Of a DNA stretch of 64,000 bases, positions 49,507 through 60,906 are shown one piece after another. The stretch lies in assembly GCA_963718315.1 (NCBI GenBank), contig CAVQZC010000012.1, positions 558,001-622,000 of the forward strand, in the 5' to 3' direction. Numbering within the stretch: the first letter of the stretch is position 1; each line of letters begins with the position of its first letter. Below the pieces are notes generated by a model. It searched no databases. It was not told the DNA's origin and saw nothing but the letters and a program-made list of their open reading frames with translations. This DNA comes from CAVQZC01 sp963718315. Its GTDB lineage: Bacteria; Actinomycetota; Thermoleophilia; Gaiellales; JAICJC01. Position numbers and translations under genes: made by a program.

Positions 49507-51252
49507 GTGGCAGCCCCGTCGCTCTCGAATGCAGAGATTGCCGACAGATTTGAGCTGCTCGGGGACCTGCTGGAGCTGGAAGGCGCCGTGGTCTACCGCG
49601 TGCTCGCCTACCGGCGTGCCGCCAAGACGCTGCGAGAGACCCCGGAGTCGGTCGCCCGGCTCTCCGAGCAGGGAAAGCTGGTCGAGCTGCCCAACATCGG
49701 CGTGACGATCAACGACAAGGTCACCGAGCTCCTCTCCACCGGCTCGATCGCTGCGCTGGACAAGGTGATCGCCCGCAACCCGCCCGGGGCTGTGGCAGTC
49801 ATGCACGTGCCCGGGATCGGGCCCAAGACGGCCCGCAAGATCTTCAGCGAGCTCCAGATCTCGACCGTGGAGGACGCTGTCCAGGCTGCCCGCGACGGCC
49901 GCATCCGCGACCTGCCCGGAATGGGTGAGAAGACCGAGAAGCTGCTGATCGAGGGGCTGGCCGACGGTGCTCCGCAGAGGGGGCGGCCGCGCGTGTCGGT
50001 GGCACGCCTGAGGCCGTTTGCCGAGCGGGTGGTCAACTCGCTCGCCGGCGTGGACGGAGTGGAGGCCTGTGAGATCGCCGGCAGCCTTCGCCGCTACGCC
50101 GAGACGGCCAAGGACATCGACATCGTCTGCGCCGCGCGCAACCCGGGCGAGGTGATCGATGCCTTCACCGCCTCCGACTGGGTGACCGAGGTCGAGGGGC
50201 AGGGGGAGGCCAAGGCGACCTGCATCGCCCACGACGGCACCCGGGTCGAGCTGCGGATCGTCGATCCCGAGTGCTTCGGGAACCTGCTCGCCCACCTGAC
50301 CGGCTCCAAGGCCCACAACGTGGCGCTTCGCGAGTCGGCGGTGCGCCGCAAGCTCTCGATCAGCGAGTACGGCATCACCGACACCAACACAGGCGAGGTG
50401 ACCCGCAGCGCCGACGAGGAGGGCGTCTATGCCCGGCTTGGGCTGCCGCTGATCCCACCCGAGCTGCGTGAGAACCGAGGCGAGATCGAGGCCGCCAGGG
50501 CGGGCACCCTTCCTGACCTGATCAGGCTCGACCAGATCCGCGGCGACCTGCACAGCCACACCGACTGGACCGACGGCAAGGCGACGCTCGAGGAAATGGT
50601 CGACGCCGCCCGGGCGCGCGGCTACTCGTACCTGAACATCACCGACCACTCGCCCGCGGTCGGCTTCGGGATGGGCCTGGACGCCGACCGGCTACGCGCC
50701 CAGATCGAGCGGGTACGTGCGCTGGACGCCGCCCAGACCGACGGGTTCCGCGTGCTCGTCGGCACCGAGGTGGACATCCTCAAGGACGGCAGCCTTGACT
50801 ACCCCGACGAGCTGCTGGCCGAGCTGGACGTGGTCGTCGCCAGCCCGCACGCGTCGCACCGGCTCTCGGCCGTCGGCCAGACGAAGCGCATCTGCGCTGC
50901 GGTGGAGAACCCCCACGTGGACATCATCGGGCACCCGACTGCGCGCAAGATCGGGCTTCGCGAGGGGTATCCCCTGGATATCGAGACGGTGATCGCCGCG
51001 GCCGCAGCCAACGGCACGGTGCTCGAGGTGAATGCCCAGCCCGACCGGCTCGACCTTCGTGACACCAGCATCCGGTTGGCGGTCGAGGCCGGGGTCAAGC
51101 TCTCGATCGACACCGACGCCCACAGCATCGCTGCGCTCGACTACATGCGGTTCGGGGTGATGAACGCCCGTCGCGGCTGGGCCACCGCCGAAGACGTGGT
51201 CAACACCCGCGAGTGGCCGGAGCTGCGAAAGCTGCTCAGGAAGGGTGGCTGA
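49507..51252 (+). CDS. polX: family X DNA polymerase with PHP domain
   Basis: 581-residue repair polymerase/3'-5' exonuclease. N-terminal helix-hairpin-helix region with LPNIGVTINDKVTEL and VPGIGPKTARKIF; polymerase palm with IAGSLRRYAETAKDIDIVC (catalytic Asp pair) and VELRIVDPE. From about residue 340 the PHP domain: RGDLHSHTDWTDG, LNITDHSPAVGFGMG, VGTEVDILKDG, VASPHAS, IIGHPTARKIG, SIDTDAHS, so all metal His/Asp positions are present. GTG 49507 chosen for the -10 spacing. 3' end overlaps the convergent NUDIX gene by 17 bases. Confidence 0.94.
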   Translation: MAAPSLSNAEIADRFELLGDLLELEGAVVYRVLAYRRAAKTLRETPESVARLSEQGKLVELPNIGVTINDKVTELLSTGSIAALDKVIARNPPGAVAVMHVPGIGPKTARKIFSELQISTVEDAVQAARDGRIRDLPGMGEKTEKLLIEGLADGAPQRGRPRVSVARLRPFAERVVNSLAGVDGVEACEIAGSLRRYAETAKDIDIVCAARNPGEVIDAFTASDWVTEVEGQGEAKATCIAHDGTRVELRIVDPECFGNLLAHLTGSKAHNVALRESAVRRKLSISEYGITDTNTGEVTRSADEEGVYARLGLPLIPPELRENRGEIEAARAGTLPDLIRLDQIRGDLHSHTDWTDGKATLEEMVDAARARGYSYLNITDHSPAVGFGMGLDADRLRAQIERVRALDAAQTDGFRVLVGTEVDILKDGSLDYPDELLAELDVVVASPHASHRLSAVGQTKRICAAVENPHVDIIGHPTARKIGLREGYPLDIETVIAAAAANGTVLEVNAQPDRLDLRDTSIRLAVEAGVKLSIDTDAHSIAALDYMRFGVMNARRGWATAEDVVNTREWPELRKLLRKGG

Positions 51253-51811
51253 CTCCGAGCAGCGCGGCGAGCCGATCGTGTAGCTCGGCGCGGTAGGCGA
51301 ACAGTGCACCCCCGCTCGCGCGCAGGCGCTCGGCGACCGGCCCGGTCAGCTCCTCCCAGCTGATCCAGCGCGCGTCCTCGATCTCCTCGCGGTCGCGGGG
51401 GGCGAGGTCGCCGTCGCCGGCGCGGGCGGTGACCACATGCGTGACCCAGGGGAGCTGTTCACCGCCGTGCGTGAAGACGGAGCGCGCCACCAGCGGGTAG
51501 CCGGTCAGCTCGATGTCCAGGCCGGTCTCCTCCAGCGCCTCCCTGCGGGCTCCCTCCTCGAATGTCTCGCCGCGGGCGATGCCCCCGCTGGGAATACGCC
51601 AGGCGCCGGGCGGAAACGACGGTTTGCGGATCACCGTCAGCAGCCCGTCGCGCTCGACGGCGAACGTGACGTCGTGCCGGCGCTGCGAGCGGGCGCTGCG
51701 CGCCACGGTGTTTCGCTCGCGCTCTCCGATCTCGCGGCTTGCGTCCCATTCAGCCGGCTTCCCGAAGCGCTCGATCAGGGGCGCCACCAGACGGTCATCG
51801 ACGTGCGTCAC
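51236..51811 (-). CDS. NUDIX hydrolase
   Basis: 191 residues. The Nudix box is complete: GGIARGETFEEGARREALEE, then TGL (residues about 76-98), with strands AVERDGLLTVIRKPSFPPGAW before it and WISWEELTG after it. The substrate (nucleoside diphosphate derivative or other) cannot be read. GTGA overlap with otsB upstream, so these two are co-transcribed. Confidence 0.9.
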   Translation of the reverse strand: MTHVDDRLVAPLIERFGKPAEWDASREIGERERNTVARSARSQRRHDVTFAVERDGLLTVIRKPSFPPGAWRIPSGGIARGETFEEGARREALEETGLDIELTGYPLVARSVFTHGGEQLPWVTHVVTARAGDGDLAPRDREEIEDARWISWEELTGPVAERLRASGGALFAYRAELHDRLAALLGVSHPS

Positions 51812-52578
51812 AGCGACTCGAGCAGCTCGACCACCTCGTCGGTTCCCTCGACGGTGGCGTCGGCCTGGGCGATCAGCTCCGGGGGTGCCTCGGGTGAGCG
51901 CACGGCGATCTTCAGCGTCGCCTCGCGGAACGCGTCGATGTCGGTGCGGTCATCGCCGACGTAGAGGAGCTGGTCGATGCGCTTTCGGCCCCGCAGCCGG
52001 CGGACCGCCGAGCCCTTGTCCACGGCTACCGGCGGTCGCACCTCGAGCACCATCCGCCCGAACGACCAGGCAAGACCGGCGCGCTCCAGCTTGGGCACCA
52101 GCTGTGCCTCCAGGTAGCGGAAGGCGTGGTCGGGCCGGGGCGACCCGCGGTAGTGCACCGAGAATGTGATGCCCTTGTCCTCGACCCGGCATCCCAGCTC
52201 CGGCAGCAGCCCGTCGTTCTCCGCCACCAGCAGCGCCTCGTGGACAGCCGCCTGGTAGCGGGCGGCCTGGGGGACGACGGTGACCTCGTTGCCGGACAGG
52301 ATCTCGAGGCCGTGATTCCCGGAGATGGCGACCCGCTCGATCGGCACCAGCCGGCGGGCCTGTGCCGCCGGCCTCCCGGTGATGCAGGCGACCAGTGCGT
52401 AGCGCTCGGCGACGTGCGCCAGCGCCTCCAGCGCCCGCTTGGGCACCTTTGCGCGGTCGGGAGTGGGGACGATCGGCGCCAGCGTTCCGTCGATGTCGCA
52501 CATCACCGCTCCGTGGCGCGGGTCGGCGCGCAACGGAGCGAGCAGGTCGCGCAATCGCTCCTCCACGGCGTCGTACAC
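51808..52578 (-). CDS. otsB: trehalose-6-phosphate phosphatase
   Basis: HAD-superfamily phosphatase, last step of OtsAB trehalose synthesis. 256 residues. HAD motif I VMCDIDGTLAPIVPTP (nucleophile Asp), ACITGRPAAQARRLV, SGNHGLEIL, then DKGSAVRRL and the motif IV LLYVGDDRTDIDAF. No otsA in the window. GTG start; gap of only eight bases to the divergent acetyltransferase. Confidence 0.92.
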   Translation of the reverse strand: MYDAVEERLRDLLAPLRADPRHGAVMCDIDGTLAPIVPTPDRAKVPKRALEALAHVAERYALVACITGRPAAQARRLVPIERVAISGNHGLEILSGNEVTVVPQAARYQAAVHEALLVAENDGLLPELGCRVEDKGITFSVHYRGSPRPDHAFRYLEAQLVPKLERAGLAWSFGRMVLEVRPPVAVDKGSAVRRLRGRKRIDQLLYVGDDRTDIDAFREATLKIAVRSPEAPPELIAQADATVEGTDEVVELLESL

Positions 52579-52579
52579 T
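52574..52579 (+). promoter_or_regulatory. -10 box for GNAT gene
   Basis: TACACT, seven bases before the GTG at 52587, no ribosome site; leaderless start likely. It overlaps the otsB start codon on the other strand. Confidence 0.5.
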
Positions 52580-52586
52580 AGTGCGC

Positions 52587-53068
52587 GTGGAGTTCCGGGC
52601 GGCGACGGGGGCCGACCATGCGCGGGTTGTAGCGGTGGTCGACGACTGGTGGGGCGGCCGCCCGATGGCGCCGCTCCTGCAGCGGCTGTTCTTCGAGCAC
52701 TTCGGCTCGACCAGCTTCGTTGCCGAGTCTGACGCCGCCCTGGCCGGGTTTCTGATCGGGTTCGTCTCGCCGAGCAAGGCCCGCACCGCCTACGTCCATT
52801 TCGTCGGCGTCGACCCCGACCGCCGCGGGAAGGGCCTGGGGTCGGAGCTCTACCGGCGGTTCTTCGACGTCGCCCGCCAGGCCGGGTGCCGGCGGGTCGA
52901 GTGCATCACGTCGCCGGTGAACACCGGGTCGGTCGCCTTCCACACCAGGCTCGGCTTCCAGACCGTGCCCGGTGAGGCGGTGCGCGGGGGAGTCGATGTG
53001 CACCCGGACTACGACGGGCCGGGCGACGACCGGGTGCTGTTTCGGTACGAGTCGGCCAGGCTGCGAGG

Positions 53069-53072
<4 letters not shown>
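52587..53072 (+). CDS. GNAT-family N-acetyltransferase
   Basis: 161 residues, GNAT fold: N-terminal AATGADHARVVAVVDDWW, beta strands FVAESDAALAGFLIGFVS and YVHFVGVDPDRRGKGLGSEL with the acetyl-CoA RRGKGLG loop (residues about 83-89), then VNTGSVAFHTRLGFQ. Substrate unknown. Open frame runs upstream antisense to otsB, so the GTG in leaderless position was taken. 3' end overlaps acs by four bases. Confidence 0.9.
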
Positions 53073-55035
<1,963 letters not shown>

Positions 55036-55039
<4 letters not shown>

Positions 55040-55401
55040 GGCTGGTACTCGAACTCGTCCTCGTCGCTGCCCAGGGCGCGGCGGATCGAGATGACGGCTC
55101 CCGCCGCCAGGGCTGCGCCCAGCATGAGCTTCAGCATCGTCCGGCCGCGGTGCTTCTTCGGAGGCTCGGACAGGCGCCTGGCGCCCTCGCGGAGCGAACT
55201 GCTGGCCTTGATCACCTCGTCGTGAACCCGCTTGTCAGAGACGGCGTCGCGGGGCCCCTCCGCCTGCACCTTCAGGTAGACGGTGCGGGCCGAGTCGAAC
55301 ACGGTCTTTGCGTGCTCGCGCAACTCGGGGTCGTTCGCAACCTTCGTAACAAGCGGGGTGATCGCGTCGGCGACCTTGTCTGTGTTGAGCTTGGTAGCCA
55401 A
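55036..55401 (-). CDS. small hypothetical protein with one C-terminal membrane segment
   Basis: Not recognised. 121 residues from a TTG preceded by GGAGGAGAGGG. N-terminal two thirds is charged and helical (VTKVANDPELREHAKTVF, SLREGARRLSEPPKK), then one hydrophobic stretch MLKLMLGAALAAGAVISI and an acidic tail EDEFEYQP. Translationally coupled to acs by a GTGA overlap, which suggests a membrane-associated partner or just operon hitch-hiking. Confidence 0.72.
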
Positions 55402-55439
55402 GATCCCTCTCCTCCGGCGTTTTCAGTCACACTACCACG

Positions 55440-56489
55440 GTGGATTTCAACAAGGTTCAAGGCCTCCTGGAGGAATGGGGGGAACCGCGCTACCGCGGAT
55501 CGCAGGTCTATCGGGCCGCCACCAGGCAGCTGGAGTTCGACTACCGGGAGCTGACCGATCTGCCTCTCGGGCTGCGCTCGCGGCTGGCCGAGGCGGAACC
55601 GTTGCTCGAGCTGGAGCGGCGCGAGCTGCAGACGGCCGCGGACGGCACCCTCAAGGCCCGCTTCGAGACCCGCGACGGGTTCCCGGTCGAGGCCGTGGCA
55701 ATGCGCCATCGCAACCGGCGCACCGTCTGCGTGTCGTCGCAGTCGGGCTGCCCGCTCGCATGCACGTTCTGCGCTACCGGCTCGATGGGCCTTGGGCGCA
55801 ACCTGCGGGCCGGCGAGATCGCCGAGCAGGTGCTGGTCATGGCCCGCCTCCTGCGCGACCAGGACGAGAAGGTCCAAAACGTGGTCATGATGGGGATGGG
55901 CGAGCCGTTCCTGAACTACGACGCGGTGCTCACCGCCTGCCGCACGCTCAACGACCCCGACGGCTTCGGCCTGGGGGCGCGGCAGATTGCCATCTCCACC
56001 GCCGGCTGGATACCCGGGATCGACCGGCTGGCCGAGGAGCAGCTGCAGGTCAAGCTCGCCCTCTCGCTGCACGCCCCCACCGACCGCCTGCGCGAGACCC
56101 TGATGCCCGTCAACCGCCGCTACCCGCTGGCGGACCTGATGGCCGCCTGCCGGCGGTACCGCGAAAAGACCAGCCGCCGGATCTTCGTCGAGTACCTGCT
56201 GCTCGACGGCGTCAACGACTCGAACCGCGAAGCGGAGCAGCTCGCGGGCCTGCTCGGCGGCGGGGGGTTTCACGTCAACCTGATCGCCTACAACCCGACC
56301 GGGGCCGGCTATACGGCGTCGCCGCCGGAGCGGGTGGCCGCTTTCGCCCAGGCGCTCGCCGTCCGCGGCGTCAAGGCCAGCTACCGGCGTTCCCACGGCA
56401 GCGACATCGCTGCGGCATGCGGCCAGCTGGCCGTGCAGGGCGCCCGGGAGCAGCGTCGCAAGCGCCGGCGCCTGCTCCACGCTGGCTGA
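55440..56489 (+). CDS. rlmN: 23S rRNA (adenine-2503-C2)-methyltransferase
   Basis: Radical-SAM methyltransferase of 23S rRNA (and some tRNAs). 349 residues. Cluster motif SSQSGCPLACTFCATGSMG (CxxxCxxC, residues about 100-115), VVMMGMGEPFLNYD, ISTAGWIPGIDRL, LALSLHAPTDRLRETLMPVN, and the C-terminal HGSDIAAACGQL, with the methyl-carrying Cys. GTG start, divergent from the small hypothetical gene. Confidence 0.95.
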   Translation: MDFNKVQGLLEEWGEPRYRGSQVYRAATRQLEFDYRELTDLPLGLRSRLAEAEPLLELERRELQTAADGTLKARFETRDGFPVEAVAMRHRNRRTVCVSSQSGCPLACTFCATGSMGLGRNLRAGEIAEQVLVMARLLRDQDEKVQNVVMMGMGEPFLNYDAVLTACRTLNDPDGFGLGARQIAISTAGWIPGIDRLAEEQLQVKLALSLHAPTDRLRETLMPVNRRYPLADLMAACRRYREKTSRRIFVEYLLLDGVNDSNREAEQLAGLLGGGGFHVNLIAYNPTGAGYTASPPERVAAFAQALAVRGVKASYRRSHGSDIAAACGQLAVQGAREQRRKRRRLLHAG

Positions 56490-56532
56490 CCCGGTCCCAG
56501 GCCTTCCAGCTCCTCGAAAAAGCGGCCGCCGG

Positions 56533-56538
56533 TAGAAT
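56533..56538 (+). promoter_or_regulatory. -10 box for ccr
   Basis: TAGAAT, three bases before ATG 56542 and six before GTG 56545; the leaderless pattern favours the GTG as the real start. Confidence 0.5.
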
Positions 56539-56541
56539 CTA

Positions 56542-57696
56542 ATGGTGGCGCTGCAAAACACCATGCAGGCGTGGGTGATCCGTCCCGACCGGCTCGGCGA
56601 CCCGCGCGACGCCATGCGCCTGGAGACGATCGACGTCCCCGAGCCGGGGCCCGGCGAGGTGCTGGTGAAGGTGATGGCCGCCGGCGTCAACTACAACGGC
56701 GTCTGGGCCGCGGCGGGGCTGCCGGTGTCGATCTTCCGCTACACCGGCTACGACTTTCACATCGCCGGCAGCGATGCCTCGGGCGTCGTCGAGGCCGTCG
56801 GCCCGGGCGTGACCCGCTGGAAGCCGGGCGACGAGGTGGTCATCCACTGCAACCAGAGTTGCGGCGAGTGCCCCGAGTGCAACGGGCTCGACCCGATGGC
56901 CTGTACCCAGCAGAAGATCTGGGCGTACGAGACGAACTGGGGCAGCTTCGCCGAGTTCTGCAAGGTGCAGGCGCAGCAGCTCCTGCCCAAGCCCCCGGCG
57001 CTGACCTGGGAGGAGGCCGCTAGCTACGGCCTCACCTACTTCACCGCCTACCGGATGCTGGTCGACCGGGCACAGATGCGGGCCGGCGACAACGTGCTCG
57101 TCTGGGGCGCCGGCGGCGGTCTGGGAAGTTTTGCCGTCCAGCTCTGCGCGCTCTACGGCGCCAACGCCATCGCCGTCGTCTCGTCGGACGACAAGATCCA
57201 GCTCTGCCGCGACCTGGGCGCCGTGGCGGTGATCGACCGCCGTGACTTCGCGCTCAACGATCCCGACACGGGCGAACGGATCTTCGACGAGGTGAAGCGG
57301 TTCGGGAAGGCCGTCCGCGAGGCCGGCGGCGGCCGCGATTCCGACATCGTGTTCGAGCATGTCGGCGCCGCGACGTTCGCCACCAGCGTGTTCGTCTGCA
57401 AGACCTTTGGCAAGATCGTCATCTGCGGCGCGACCTCGGGCTTCAGCCTCGACTTCGACGTGCGCCACCTGTGGATGCGCCAGAAGACGATCATCGGCAG
57501 CCACTTCGCAAACGCGTACGAGTGCCAGCGGGCAAATCAGCTCATCATCGAGGGCAAGATCCACCCCGTGCTGTCGCGGGTGTTTCCGTTCGGCGAGTGC
57601 CCGGAGCCTCATCAGATGATGAAGGAGAACGCGCACGTCGGGAAGATGGTCGTGCTGGTCGGCGCCCCCGTGGAGGGCGAGGGGCGCTCCGCGTGA
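56542..57696 (+). CDS. ccr: crotonyl-CoA carboxylase/reductase
   Basis: Zinc-free medium-chain dehydrogenase that reductively carboxylates crotonyl-CoA to ethylmalonyl-CoA with NADPH and CO2. 384 residues, somewhat shorter than the usual 410-450. Diagnostic blocks: MAAGVNYNGVWAAAGLPVS, GDEVVIHCNQSCGECPECNG, QKIWAYETNWGSFAEFCKVQ, NADPH motif VLVWGAGGGLGSFAVQL, VFEHVGAATFATSVFV and QKTIIGSHFANAYE. Alternative starts are GTG 56545 and ATG 56563. GTGA overlap with the mutase gene supports an ethylmalonyl-CoA route. Confidence 0.9.
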   Translation: MVALQNTMQAWVIRPDRLGDPRDAMRLETIDVPEPGPGEVLVKVMAAGVNYNGVWAAAGLPVSIFRYTGYDFHIAGSDASGVVEAVGPGVTRWKPGDEVVIHCNQSCGECPECNGLDPMACTQQKIWAYETNWGSFAEFCKVQAQQLLPKPPALTWEEAASYGLTYFTAYRMLVDRAQMRAGDNVLVWGAGGGLGSFAVQLCALYGANAIAVVSSDDKIQLCRDLGAVAVIDRRDFALNDPDTGERIFDEVKRFGKAVREAGGGRDSDIVFEHVGAATFATSVFVCKTFGKIVICGATSGFSLDFDVRHLWMRQKTIIGSHFANAYECQRANQLIIEGKIHPVLSRVFPFGECPEPHQMMKENAHVGKMVVLVGAPVEGEGRSA

Positions 57697-59255
57697 GCGA
57701 CGACCCCCCCTTCTACGGCCCCGAGGACCTGTCCGCCTCCTACGGCGACCACATCGGCGACCCGGGCGCGTTCCCCTACACCCGCGGCATCCACCGGGAC
57801 ATGTACCGCGGCCGTCCCTGGTCGATCCGCCAGTACGCCGGCTTCGGCACGCCCGCCGAGACCAATCGCCGGTTCCGCTTCCTGATCGAGCAGGGGCAAC
57901 CTGCGCTCTCGGCCGCGTTCGACCTGCCGACCCAGATGGGGCTCGACTCCGATGACCCGCGAGCGGCCGGCGAGGTGGGGCGGGTGGGCGTCGCGATCGA
58001 CTCGGTGGACGACATGAGCGAGGTGTTCGACAGCATTCCGCTGGACGAGGTGTCGACGTCGATGACGATCAACGCCCCGGCGGCTGTGCTGGTGGCGATG
58101 TACCACGTTGCCTGCGAGCGGCAGGGCCGCGACCCCTCCATGATCCGCGGCACTGCCCAGAACGACGTCCTCAAGGAGTACGTCGCCCGCGGCACCTACA
58201 TCTTCCCGCCGCGCCCCAGCCTGCGCCTGGCCGCCGACCTGATCGCCTGGTGCGCGCGCTCAGCGCCGCGGTTCAACGCGATCTCGCTGTCGGGCTACCA
58301 CATGCGCGAGGCGGGCTGCACTGCGGCTCAGGAGATGGCGTTCGGGGTGGCGAACGCGATCGCATACGTCGACGCGGTGGTCGAGCGGGGAGTCCCCATC
58401 GACGACTTTGCACCGCGGCTGTCGTGGATCTTCAACACGCACATGAACTTCTTCGAGGAGATCGCCAAGTACCGCGCCCTGCGGCGGCTGTGGGCGACGA
58501 CGGTGCGCGACCGCTGGGGCGCCACCGACCCTCGCTCGATGATGCTGCGGACGCACACCCAGACGGCGGGCTCGACGCTGACGCTGCAGCAGCCCGAGAA
58601 CAACATCGTGCGGGCGGCCATCCAGGCGCTCGCGGCGGCGCTCGGCGGGGTGCAGTCGATGGCGCTGTCGTGCTTCGACGAGGCGATCGCGATCCCGACC
58701 ACCCACGCCCAGACGCTGGCGCTGCGGACGCAGCAGATGCTGCAGCACGAGTTCGGGATCACCGACGTCGCCGACCCGCTGGGCGGATCCTGGTACGTGG
58801 AGCAGCTGACCGACCGGCTGGAGGCGGAGGCGCGGGCCCTGATGGCCGAGATCGAGCGGATGGGTGGTGCGGTCAACGCGATCGAGCAGGGCTTCTACCA
58901 GCAGCTGATCGCCGACGAGGCCTACGCGAAGGAGCAGCGGATCGCCTCGGGCGAGGACGTGGTGGTCGGCGTCAACGCGTTCGTCGACTCGGCGGCGCCG
59001 GCGCCCGAGCGGTTCGACGTCCCGCCGGAGCTGGAGCGGGAGTCGCGGGAGAAGCTGGAAGCCCTGCGCAGCCGGCGAGACAGCGCGGGTGCCGAGGCGA
59101 GGCTGGCCGACCTGGCCGAGGCGGCCCGTGGCACCGGCGATCTGATGCCCCCACTGCTCGGGGCGGTGCGGGCCGATGCGACGGTCGGTGAGATCTGCGG
59201 GACGCTGCGAACGGTGTTCGGCGAGTACCGCCCCGCCGTCGCGATGCAGATCTGA
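57693..59255 (+). CDS. AdoCbl-dependent acyl-CoA mutase, large subunit without B12-binding domain
   Basis: 520-residue TIM-barrel domain of the methylmalonyl-/ethylmalonyl-/isobutyryl-CoA mutase family. PWSIRQYAGFGTPAETN (active-site Arg/Tyr), LSAAFDLPTQMGLDSD, MIRGTAQNDVLKEYVARGTY, SLSGYHMREAGCTAAQEMAF (Tyr-His pair), then RTHTQTAGSTLTLQQPENN. The C-terminal cobalamin-binding DxHxxG domain is absent, so a separate small subunit is needed and is not in the window. Coupling to ccr points to ethylmalonyl-CoA as one possible substrate, but methylmalonyl-CoA or isobutyryl-CoA mutase are equally possible by sequence. Confidence 0.88.
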   Translation: MSDDPPFYGPEDLSASYGDHIGDPGAFPYTRGIHRDMYRGRPWSIRQYAGFGTPAETNRRFRFLIEQGQPALSAAFDLPTQMGLDSDDPRAAGEVGRVGVAIDSVDDMSEVFDSIPLDEVSTSMTINAPAAVLVAMYHVACERQGRDPSMIRGTAQNDVLKEYVARGTYIFPPRPSLRLAADLIAWCARSAPRFNAISLSGYHMREAGCTAAQEMAFGVANAIAYVDAVVERGVPIDDFAPRLSWIFNTHMNFFEEIAKYRALRRLWATTVRDRWGATDPRSMMLRTHTQTAGSTLTLQQPENNIVRAAIQALAAALGGVQSMALSCFDEAIAIPTTHAQTLALRTQQMLQHEFGITDVADPLGGSWYVEQLTDRLEAEARALMAEIERMGGAVNAIEQGFYQQLIADEAYAKEQRIASGEDVVVGVNAFVDSAAPAPERFDVPPELERESREKLEALRSRRDSAGAEARLADLAEAARGTGDLMPPLLGAVRADATVGEICGTLRTVFGEYRPAVAMQI

Positions 59256-59268
59256 GTCGCCTGCGGCG

Positions 59269-60826
59269 TTACTTGACCTGGACGAACAGGTTCGCGCTGA
59301 TCTGATTCCCGGCCACGGTCGACCAGGCCAGGATGCCGCCGAGGTGCGTGAGGTTCTCGTTCTCCTGGATCGGGAACAGCTTCAGCGCCTGCCCGAGCTG
59401 CACGTACAGCGAGACATGCGCATCGGCCGGTGCTCCCGCGGCGGCGAGCAGCGCGTTCCAGGCCGGAGAGCCGGCAAGCGGATCGTCGGTACCGGGAAGC
59501 GTGGGGTTGTTGCCGACGGTGAAGATCCCGTTCCAGTGCTTCCAGCCGATCGAGAACGGGCTGCCGGCGATCACCATCGACTGGCCCAGGCCGTGCGGGT
59601 AGGTGAGCAGATGTACCTGCCCGTGCTCGAGGCGCACGATGTGCGTGAACAGGTCATGGAGAGCCGCCTGTCCGGCGGTCGCGCTCTTCGGCTTCAGGAG
59701 CAGCCCGACGGTGGGCGGCTCGCCCGGCTGGCCGGGCGCCGCGTACGCCGCCAGCTCGCCGGTCAGCAGCGGCAGGATGTCGTGGGCGACCGAGATGCCG
59801 GTCAGCTTCTGAATCTCGTTGAGCTGTGCTGCCGTGCCGGGCTGGTCGAACATCTGCTGGTAACCACCGGTCGAGCCACCGCCGTTCACCATGAACAGCG
59901 AGCCTGCAGGCACGTATCGCTGCAGCGTGGAGGTGGTCGCGAAGGCGTTTGCGATCGAGCCCGACGAGCCGGGAACGGTCGCGATCTGTGCCGAGGCGCG
60001 ATAGCCGCCGTCGGTCGCCCACAGCGCAAAGCTCGCGCTGCGAATCCCCGACAGCGCCTTGGACAGCTGCTGGAGCGAGGAGGTGGCCGCGCCGCCTGCC
60101 GTTCCGCCGATGCCCAGGCTCTGGCCGAAGTTGCCGAGCGACAGCAGGCGGCCGATCTTGCCAGGGTCGGCAAACGCCTTCAGGAGGCTGTCTGCGGGAA
60201 GCGCCGCCATCGCCTGCTGGAACGTCGAGTCGGACGCCAGGCTGGGATCGTCGCCCTCACGGGTGTCCACCGCGGTGTGCAGTGTGGACTCGTCGGAGGC
60301 GACCAGCAGGCCGTCGTTGCCGACCGCAGCCCACTCACCCGAGCTGTCGGTCGACCGGAACTGCTTGTAGCCGTGGTAGCTGCCGGCCGCCTTGCCCTGG
60401 TCGCTGGTCAGTGCAGATTCGATCTTCCCCTCGTCGCTGAGTGCGACGTACCCGACCCATGCCGGCTTTCCGGTCGCGGAGTCGATACCGGTCACCGCGA
60501 TCGCCGCGCTGTCGCCCAGAGCGGGCTGGACGTCCTTGCTGAAGCTGACGCCGTGGTCGGGGCGAACCAGCTCGCGGTGGACCTTCGCGACCACCTGCTG
60601 CCAGCCGGGGAACTTCTGCGACACCTTCTGGAACGCCGTCCATGCCGGCGAGGTCGTGTCGAGATCCACCTGTGCGTAGACGATGGCGCTGGCCGGGATC
60701 GCCCGGGCGGGGCTGCCGGTGGGCCCGCCGGCCGCGCCGTGCCCGCAGCCGGAGACGGCGATCGCGAGGGCCGCGGTGCCGGCGAGCAGGGTGGCGATGG
60801 GCGTACGGCGGGAGATGCCTGGACAT
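59269..60826 (-). CDS. DUF3352-like lipoprotein, probable frameshift at the N-terminus
   Basis: Large predicted lipoprotein resembling DUF3352 proteins of actinobacteria; function unknown. The signal region reads GISRRTPIATLLAGTAALAI, then AVSGCGHGAAGG (lipobox VSGC), followed by IPASAIVYAQVDLDTTSPAW and repeated Ser/Gly/Asn-rich beta segments through residue about 515. The in-frame signal has no ATG/GTG/TTG, but an ATG one base out of frame (60826) would give MSGISRRTP if one base near 60820 were removed; the span is 3n+1. Without it the first usable start is GTG 60669, which would lose the signal peptide. Confidence 0.78.
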
Positions 60827-60891
60827 ACCGGGTTTTCTATCGGCAGCAGCGAGCGTAATGCTGAGCGGGGCCCCAGCCGGAAGGCATGGGG

Positions 60892-60897
60892 TATAGT
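60892..60897 (+). promoter_or_regulatory. -10 box for ribB
   Basis: TATAGT, nine bases before GTG 60907; supports a leaderless start there rather than at the upstream ATG 60886, which precedes the box. Confidence 0.55.
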
Positions 60898-60906
60898 CCA
60901 CCGCCG

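Noticed and set aside
56272..56286. Second parS-like sequence (GGTTTCACGTCAACC)
   Set aside because: Several mismatches in the right half, lies inside rlmN coding sequence and far from the parS-like cluster expected at the origin.
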